Shown here in pieces: positions 58,119 to 64,000 of a stretch of 64,000 nt of DNA; position 1 is the first letter of the stretch; each line of letters starts with the position of its first letter. The notes under the pieces are model-generated. The model made no database searches. It saw nothing but the letters and a program-made list of their open reading frames with translations, and was not told the origin of the DNA. This DNA is from Corylus avellana (lineage: Eukaryota; Streptophyta; Magnoliopsida; Fagales; Betulaceae). The stretch lies in the NCBI RefSeq assembly GCF_901000735.1, contig NC_081551.1, positions 19,000,545 through 19,064,544 on the forward strand. The letters are read 5' to 3'. The position numbers and the translations under genes are program-made.

Positions 58119-58542
58119 AACATTATTTCCATTTTGCAAGTTTCGTTAATCTATTCATTCTTGTTGTTATGGTTGTTTATTCAACATACTACCATATTCT
58201 TCTGTCCCTCTCTTTTTCATTTAAATATCTAATTTCCTCAAATACTATAGAGCTTTTTTTTGTATAAATTTCTTGTGGACAATTTAGTTTTTCTATCCTT
58301 CATTGTTTCTAGTAATGAATGAAATGCATTCATTCATCATTTATAGAGGCTAGGCTTTGATGTCTCTCTTTTAGGACCATTTAATTTGGATCATTTAGCC
58401 ATCTTTGTTTTAAAGCCCAAAAGAGTTGCCAAAGTGATCATTTGGTATAGTCAACAGTGTAGTGCTTTCCTAACTGATCATTCAAATTCACAACGATTGT
58501 CACCGTATATTAGAAAGCAATAGACAGTCACCAATGCTTCAA
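58119..58542. repeat. 3' flank of the KIB pseudogene, duplicated at 53271-53669
   Basis: Begins about 45 bp after the pseudogene stop. The shared block probably travelled as the 3' part of a former gene copy. Confidence 0.75.
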
Positions 58543-60387
58543 CTTGAGGCTCATATATATATATATGCTCAGATGCTTTCATTGTTAAGGATATAAATCC
58601 TTCGAAGTAAATGTTGATTTTGTATTTATCTAAATCAAGGGATTTAGAATCCCATCAACAAGGAACAAATTTCAATCTTTAGTTCCAATCGCAAGGTAGC
58701 TTCATTTTTAATTACAGGGAATGATTATTCCCATTCCTTATCCGAAAGGAAGAAGAAGTGGATGATTCTTTAAATGAAAAGGTGGTGGGTTCCTATGAAC
58801 AAACCCAAAACAAACTAAAACAGTACAAAAATAGTTACAAAATGAAGGAAATTGGTCAAATAGGTGACCTGATCCTCTTAATTGGCTACTCAAGGCGGTT
58901 ATAGAAGCAAAAGAGGCATAGATCGATTAAGGCAAACCTATTTGAACCTCCACTTAGAACCAGCAACAATTACTGGAAAGAGACTGAAGTCGAAAATGCA
59001 ATATAGTAGTTCGATGTAGGGACTACAAGAAAGAGAGGAACCAACGCAATTTTGATTTCAAAAGTCTTCACTGTCATATCAAATCGCCAAAAAGCTAGGA
59101 AACAGTAACGCACAAAACAAAGAAGCAGCAAAATAAAAAAAAAAAAGAGTTGAAAATCACAAGGAAAATAAAAATACATGGAAAATAAAGAAAACTATAA
59201 AAAAGCCCACTGAGCAACAGATTGAACGGAGGACAGGGCGAATGGAGGCAGGCGGGAGAGCATCTAGCAGCAACTTGGAGGACACATAGTGGCGCATGGT
59301 GGCTGGAACAAGGCAATGATGGCATCAACAGAAAGCTGGGAGGTTAGGGAAGACTCTGGTGTGACACGTCAGAGCTGAGGAGGAAAGGTTAACAGATTTG
59401 GCTTGAAAAAATCCAGAGTTCAGAACCACCGTAGAATCAAGAACGACAGTACACGGGGTGGAAAACAGCTAGAGGGGGCAGATCAAGCGAGGCAAAGTAG
59501 GAGGAGGAAGAAGGAATGGCGGCACTACTTGAAGGAGAAAAAAAAAAAAAATTTGCTGTTAGTAGGTAATTTAACACTTATTTTCAGTATGAAATTGCTG
59601 TTTGAAGTTGCATTCCGAATTCTTGCTCTCCATTTGAGAAATTCATTTCAATTCACATGCCTTGGCACTTTGCATGAGTGAAGTAATTTACTGGTCTTTA
59701 GCTGGTTGCTTTTTGCTGTCTTAGTATTCCAGTTCAGAGTTTGGATTGTTTTGAAACGCTTGCAGTGGTCTAATATTGTTGACTTGGAATTTTCAATACT
59801 AATGCTGCACGACCAAATATTGCACTCCATGCAATGAAATATTGTGCCAAAATTGATTATCCTATGGTAGCCAAAATATGAAATATTTCATACTACAAAT
59901 GAAACAACTGCATTTCATATTAATTTTTTTATAAAAAAAGAAAGAAAAAGAGTGCATCCATGCAATTTATCTAAACAATTAGTGGCAGTACAGTGCATCA
60001 AACAGAAGTAGAGACAATTTCCAACAATCATTATAAGTAGTATAGCCAACTACTTGTTATTATTATTGCATCAAGTTCAATAAAAAACAACAATTCCACA
60101 ACAAAAGTGCAACTGCAGCAGCGAGCCAACACCTTCACCGCCCACTTAGATCAGGATACTGCAAAGAATACAAAGGATATGAAAAACTGCTTTGGAATGA
60201 ATGATCCAAGCATGAATGTATATTCCTTTATATAGTTGTACAATGGTTCTTAGTAAGGTAAGTTACAATGAATGTATCCCTATACAGCAAAGGAAAGTAT
60301 CAAAGGAAATGATAATAAGGGAGAATCATATGACCGTTGCTTTGTACAAGGCAACTCTGTACAATATCTAGGAGATTTGGTGAGCTG
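58543..60387. other. Intergenic DNA, no gene recognised
   Basis: ORFs of up to about 90 codons show no known motif. About 59200-59530 is GC-richer and purine-rich, like a leader on either strand. About 59570-60150 is AT-rich. Confidence 0.45.
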
Positions 60388-60415
60388 GTGATTGTGCAAT
60401 GAATTGCACAATCAC
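60388..60415. repeat. Perfect inverted repeat, 12-bp arms
   Basis: GTGATTGTGCAA, TGAA, TTGCACAATCAC: a perfect 12-bp stem with a 4-base loop. Confidence 0.9.
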
Positions 60416-60442
60416 TGGGCCACGATGCTTGGGATTGAGAAT

Positions 60443-60470
60443 CATCATGCAATCAATTGATTGCATGATG
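60443..60470. repeat. Perfect 28-bp palindrome
   Basis: CATCATGCAATCAA directly followed by its exact reverse complement TTGATTGCATGATG, only 27 bp from the previous hairpin. Half of it recurs at about 60487 (TTGATTGCATGATC). Confidence 0.9.
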
Positions 60471-62349
60471 TTTGGGATCTTTATTGTTGATTGCATGATC
60501 TCCTTGATATGCTGTCTTTACAGATACTCCTCCTGAGGGGTTGTTCTAAAACTGCTGCTATTGGTTGTACCTCTTCCGCATTATATTCCTCAACCCACAC
60601 GAAGCTCCTTGAGTGGTCCTGTTAAACACCAACTACGCATTACAATAACATTGCTTTAATAAATTAATTGAGGTCATTAATATTCACCTGCCAAGCGGAC
60701 ACCTACAGAACCGACGGCCTTAGTTATTCAACTTATTCTGTGTCTTGGCCATAAACAGTTTCATTTTTGCAGCCCCACATGCCCATAGAGGTGTCATATA
60801 TTATGTCTACTAGCTGCAAGAACAAAAGAACAATTCATAAACATCACACAACAAAAGTGATGGTTGCATTTGTTTTCACACAACAGTGAAGTCTTTCCAT
60901 ATCATGTATATCTTTACTATCACTATAACAGATTCGCCTTGAATATAAAGCATACAAATTACTCGTAACAACCCCCAAAAATGAAAAGAGTAAACAAGAA
61001 AAAGCAAACACCCTTAAATATTTGCAGAGGGCTTACAAGGGAGCTTTTCCATTAGAGGTGCGGCAACCTCACAGAGAATCCCAGAAACAATCAGAGAAAG
61101 TGCAAAGAGACCATAGTACACAATTTTTGCAAGCCGCTGGCTAATCCTCAACACCACCGTCCAGCACGCATCACAAGCACAAGCTGCCCACATCTTCTCT
61201 TTTCACAATCAATCCACCAGTTTTAAGTCTACTTGTCAGAAAAAAAATAAAATAAAAAAAAAATAAAATAAAATAAAAGAAGTTAAGAAAGAAATCAAAG
61301 TAGCTGATAATTGTAAGAGAACAAACTCGAAGAAAACCATAACGAAAGTAAAAGGCAAAGGACAAAGACCTCGTAATACAAAGCAAGCATTTCCAATGCT
61401 ACTTAATCTAATTAAAACCCTAAAATTATCAATCAACAATTATTTTGAGTGAAAAACCAAATCCACTTTGTGTTGTAATATATGTGTTACAAGCAATTAC
61501 TTTCTTTTCAAACTCTTTTATTATTTATTTAATATCCTTGATTTTCTAGAAATTATTTTTGTGACCGTTTGGTCATTAAACACCATTTAGTCTCCATACG
61601 TTTTTTGACCATGAGTGGTTAAACCCATTGATTTTCTTTCCCGTTTGTTACCGTTTTACAAATTGGTCTTTAACTCATGTTCATGAGCTTTAGAAGGAAA
61701 AAAGACGTTGCTTATAGTTTTTGTTCATTAAATATTTTTCATGGCCTTGAGAAAATCAACCAACCCTCACGTCTATAAATTGAGCTATCAAAAGAGCATT
61801 TTGGATTAATCATTTTTTTACTCCTATATCTCTTACAGTGTGTTGTCATTCATCAAACACTTGTTTTATGGCCTAAAGCCATGCAATATTATTAGCTCTT
61901 TCTATACAAGATATTTTGAAAATCCCTCAACATCTTAAATCAAAGGGTTGTTTTATTACTATTTGTTATTGGAAGTGCGTCTTTAACGAAGGTAGACGCT
62001 ATAGTCTAATCTTGGAAGATTGCGTGTCAAAGGATCCGATTGCACCGAGTTATACACTCCGGGATGCACGAATCAACCTTTAAGGACAATGCTTTTGCGT
62101 GATTCTATAGCATTGTGAGATCATTCTATACTCTACTTTTTATCTCTTGTATTTTATTTATTTTATTGTTAATATTCATATTGTAATTATTTTATGTCAA
62201 TGAGAATTTGTGCACTATCCAAAATTATTTCCAACACTTTGAGCGGAAAACAAAAATATCGCTGCAGAACAAGGTTTAAGCTACATACCTCAAAACAAAG
62301 GCATGTTCAACAAGATTTTTTGCTCTTGGCTCTTTCGCTCCTCTACATT
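60471..62349. other. Intergenic DNA, no gene recognised
   Basis: No coding region could be assigned. About 61920-62260 (GGGTTGTTTTATTACTATTTG ... TTTGAGCGGAAAAC) has the feel of an LTR fragment, but I found no paired LTR, primer-binding site or polypurine tract to support that. Confidence 0.4.
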
Positions 62350-64000
62350 TTGTATCCGTAATGGAAGGAGATGGAGCTCTTCAAGATGAACTAGATGCGA
62401 AAGTTTGAGAAAATGGAGCAAGATGAAGCAGTCTGCAGCTTCATGAGGCCATCTTTCTCCATTTTAATTAATGGCAGCCCCTTTAATTTGGCCTTTATTC
62501 CCTACTAGAGGTTTGATAGTAACTCAACATTGCCACGTCGAACCAAGAGGGCTCATCAGCCCAACCCAAAATTTGTTGTGGGGTTCCATCAAGGTTTGAG
62601 ATACGATGACCCCCTATCCTCCTTTCCTTTTTATCCTTGGCTCAAAGGTCTTCTCTAGACTTTTGCTCAAGGAAGAAGTGGAAGGTAATTTAAAGGTACT
62701 GAAGATTGCTAGACATTGCCTTGTCCTTACTCATCTTCTTTTCGCACCTTCTCATTTTTGGCCGTGTAACCAATGCTGAAGCCTCCTACATTCGTGGCTG
62801 CCTTGACAAATACACTAGCTGGTCGGGGCAATCCATTAATGCTAGTAAGTCTACTATCCATTTCAGCAAAAAGAACAACCGTAACACCATCAATTCCATT
62901 CAAACCATCCTTCCTTTCAATTGTAATCCCTCAAAAGTCAATTTACCTTGCCTTGGCTTCCCCATTTTGTTTTCGGCAGCTCGAAGATGGGGTGTTTTCA
63001 TGATATCCTAGATAAAGTTCAAGGCAGAATAGAGGGGTGGGGGGTTGAAACCCTCTCTCAAGCAGGGAGAACTGTTCGAATCAAAACAATTGATGCCTAT
63101 ATCCCTACATATGCAATGAGTACCTTTCTCCTCCCCATTGGCCTTTGCAGCAGGTTGGATAAAATGTTTGACTTTTATTGGAGTTTCCCCCCAAAAAAGC
63201 CCGCAATCTCTCTCTTAAATCTTGGAATTTCTTGCGTCTTCCTCGGGCCTTGGGAGGTTCGGGTTTTAGGGTCATGATGGATGTTAACTTGGCTCTCATA
63301 GCCAAGCTTGATTGGAAGCTCTTATCAAACTCAAACTGCACTTGGGTCAGTTCGGTGTCCCAGCTGCAAGGTAAGTATCTCAAAATTGGAACTTTTCTAT
63401 CCTCCCATACCCCCTCTTCTTGCACTTGGCTTTGGAAAGGAATCGTTAAGACCCGGAACCTTCTTTCTCAAGGGGTTTGTCATAGCTGCACTTGGGTCAG
63501 TTCGGTGTCCCAGCTGCAAGGTAAGTATCTCAAAATTGGAACTTTTCGATCCTCCCATATCCCCTCTTCTTACACTTGGCTTTGGAAAGGAATCCTTAAG
63601 ACCCGGAACCGTCTTTCTCAAGGGGTTTGTCACACAAACTCTTTTCGATCCTCCCAAGATCTTGGATTCCCACCTCTACCTCTTTCAAACCCATTCCTAA
63701 AAACCAAAGTAATCTCTCCCTCCTCTCCCTCACCATCAAGGATCTCACCGCTCCCAACACCCTTTCCAGGAACCTCCTAGGAAAGACTCATTTGTTTCAG
63801 ATTTAAGCTACAGTTGCTTGTGACCTTTCTTGGTTCCACAGGAATAAAGCAGCCCATTAAGGGGTCATTCCGGATGCTCGGACGCTATCCTTCTCCATCA
63901 AGAAAGTCTCTTTGGAGCACCACTTGGCTTAGAAGAACATTTCCACTCCCCTGGCAGAAAAATGGTCTCCCCCAGTTGCTGGCTCCTTCATGATTAATTT
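62350..64000 (+). pseudogene. LINE (L1-type) ORF2 relict, runs off the right edge
   Basis: Reverse-transcriptase motifs appear in order but in changing frames: FSILINGSPFN (about 62455), then after an insertion of about 85 bp GLRYDDPLSSF (family GLRQGDPLSPF, about 62595), FILGSKVFSRLL, and then HLLIFGRVTNAEASYIRGC (about 62750). The catalytic FADD box expected just before LLIFGR reads FFSH, so the two Asp are gone. Next come INASKSTIHFSK, a TLSQAGRTVRIKTI stretch (63048-63092) and a region with FPPKKARNLSLKSWNFLRLP. The end (about 63810-64000: FHRNKAA, SLEHHLA, EKWSPPVAGSF) is where the RNase H domain of such ORFs begins, cut by the window edge. Multiple frameshifts make it inactive. Confidence 0.85.
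63336..63635 (+). repeat. Tandem 150-bp duplication inside the LINE relict
   Basis: 63336-63485 and 63486-63635 are direct, adjacent, near-identical copies beginning CTGCACTTGGGTCAG. As 150 is a multiple of three the frame is preserved, so the protein segment CTWVSSVSQLQGKYLKIGTF appears twice. Confidence 0.9.

Noticed and set aside
61920..62260. Solo LTR of a Copia element
   Set aside because: Only a vague resemblance; no paired LTR, terminal TG...CA with target duplication, or primer-binding site found.

Overview
This is nuclear DNA from a flowering plant, most likely a woody eudicot; the species cannot be told from sequence alone. The evidence is GT-AG introns in every gene, AT-rich intergenic DNA, plant gene families (RABG3/Rab7, plant site-1 protease, a chloroplast-type tRNA-lysidine synthetase, a KIB/DUF295 relict) and a dense layer of plant transposons (Ac-like hAT, PIF/Harbinger, MULE-type MITEs, SINEs, LINEs). 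Four runs of exactly 100 N mark assembly joins of unknown size. There is no operon, CRISPR array, rRNA cluster or replication origin.

Layout. 1-1124: 3' exons of an apparently intact RNase H-like gene (minus strand) that runs off the left edge. 2.4-10.5 kb: nested tandem repeats, first about 1.6-kb units built from about 85-bp subrepeats, with a 984-bp Harbinger-type element in one unit, then three near-identical 1.16-kb units carrying dead exons of the RNase H-like family. 11.4-21.7 kb: a 2-kb segment present twice on either side of an Ac-like hAT transposon (14925-19649) whose transposase has one in-frame stop; a small gap-bounded contig holds an inverted piece of a sister element. 22.1-23.9 kb: an RNase H-like pseudogene.

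25.6-45.0 kb is the gene-rich core: a TilS/RSY3-type tRNA(Ile)-lysidine synthetase gene (minus, 11 exons, with an in-frame TAG in exon 4); a divergent, complete site-1 protease gene (plus, 10 exons, about 1050 aa, all catalytic residues present); and a complete RABG3-type Rab GTPase (plus, 7 exons, 206 aa). A MULE-type MITE nested inside a hAT-like element lies just upstream of the Rab gene.

45-64 kb is mostly transposon debris: further RNase H-like fragments (one fused to a copied Rab leader and start codon), a poly(A)-tailed retroposon, several MITEs, a non-autonomous hAT element, a broken KIB/DUF295 gene, two adjacent perfect palindromes, and a LINE reverse-transcriptase relict with an internal 150-bp duplication.

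The three core genes belong to separate processes (organellar tRNA modification, Golgi proteolysis, vacuolar trafficking) and show no sign of working together. I found no convincing new biological system. The most interesting points are the nonsense codon in TilS, the chimeric Rab-leader/RNase H fragment, the repeated spread of RNase H-like exons, and the hAT-bounded duplication, which may be an assembly artefact.
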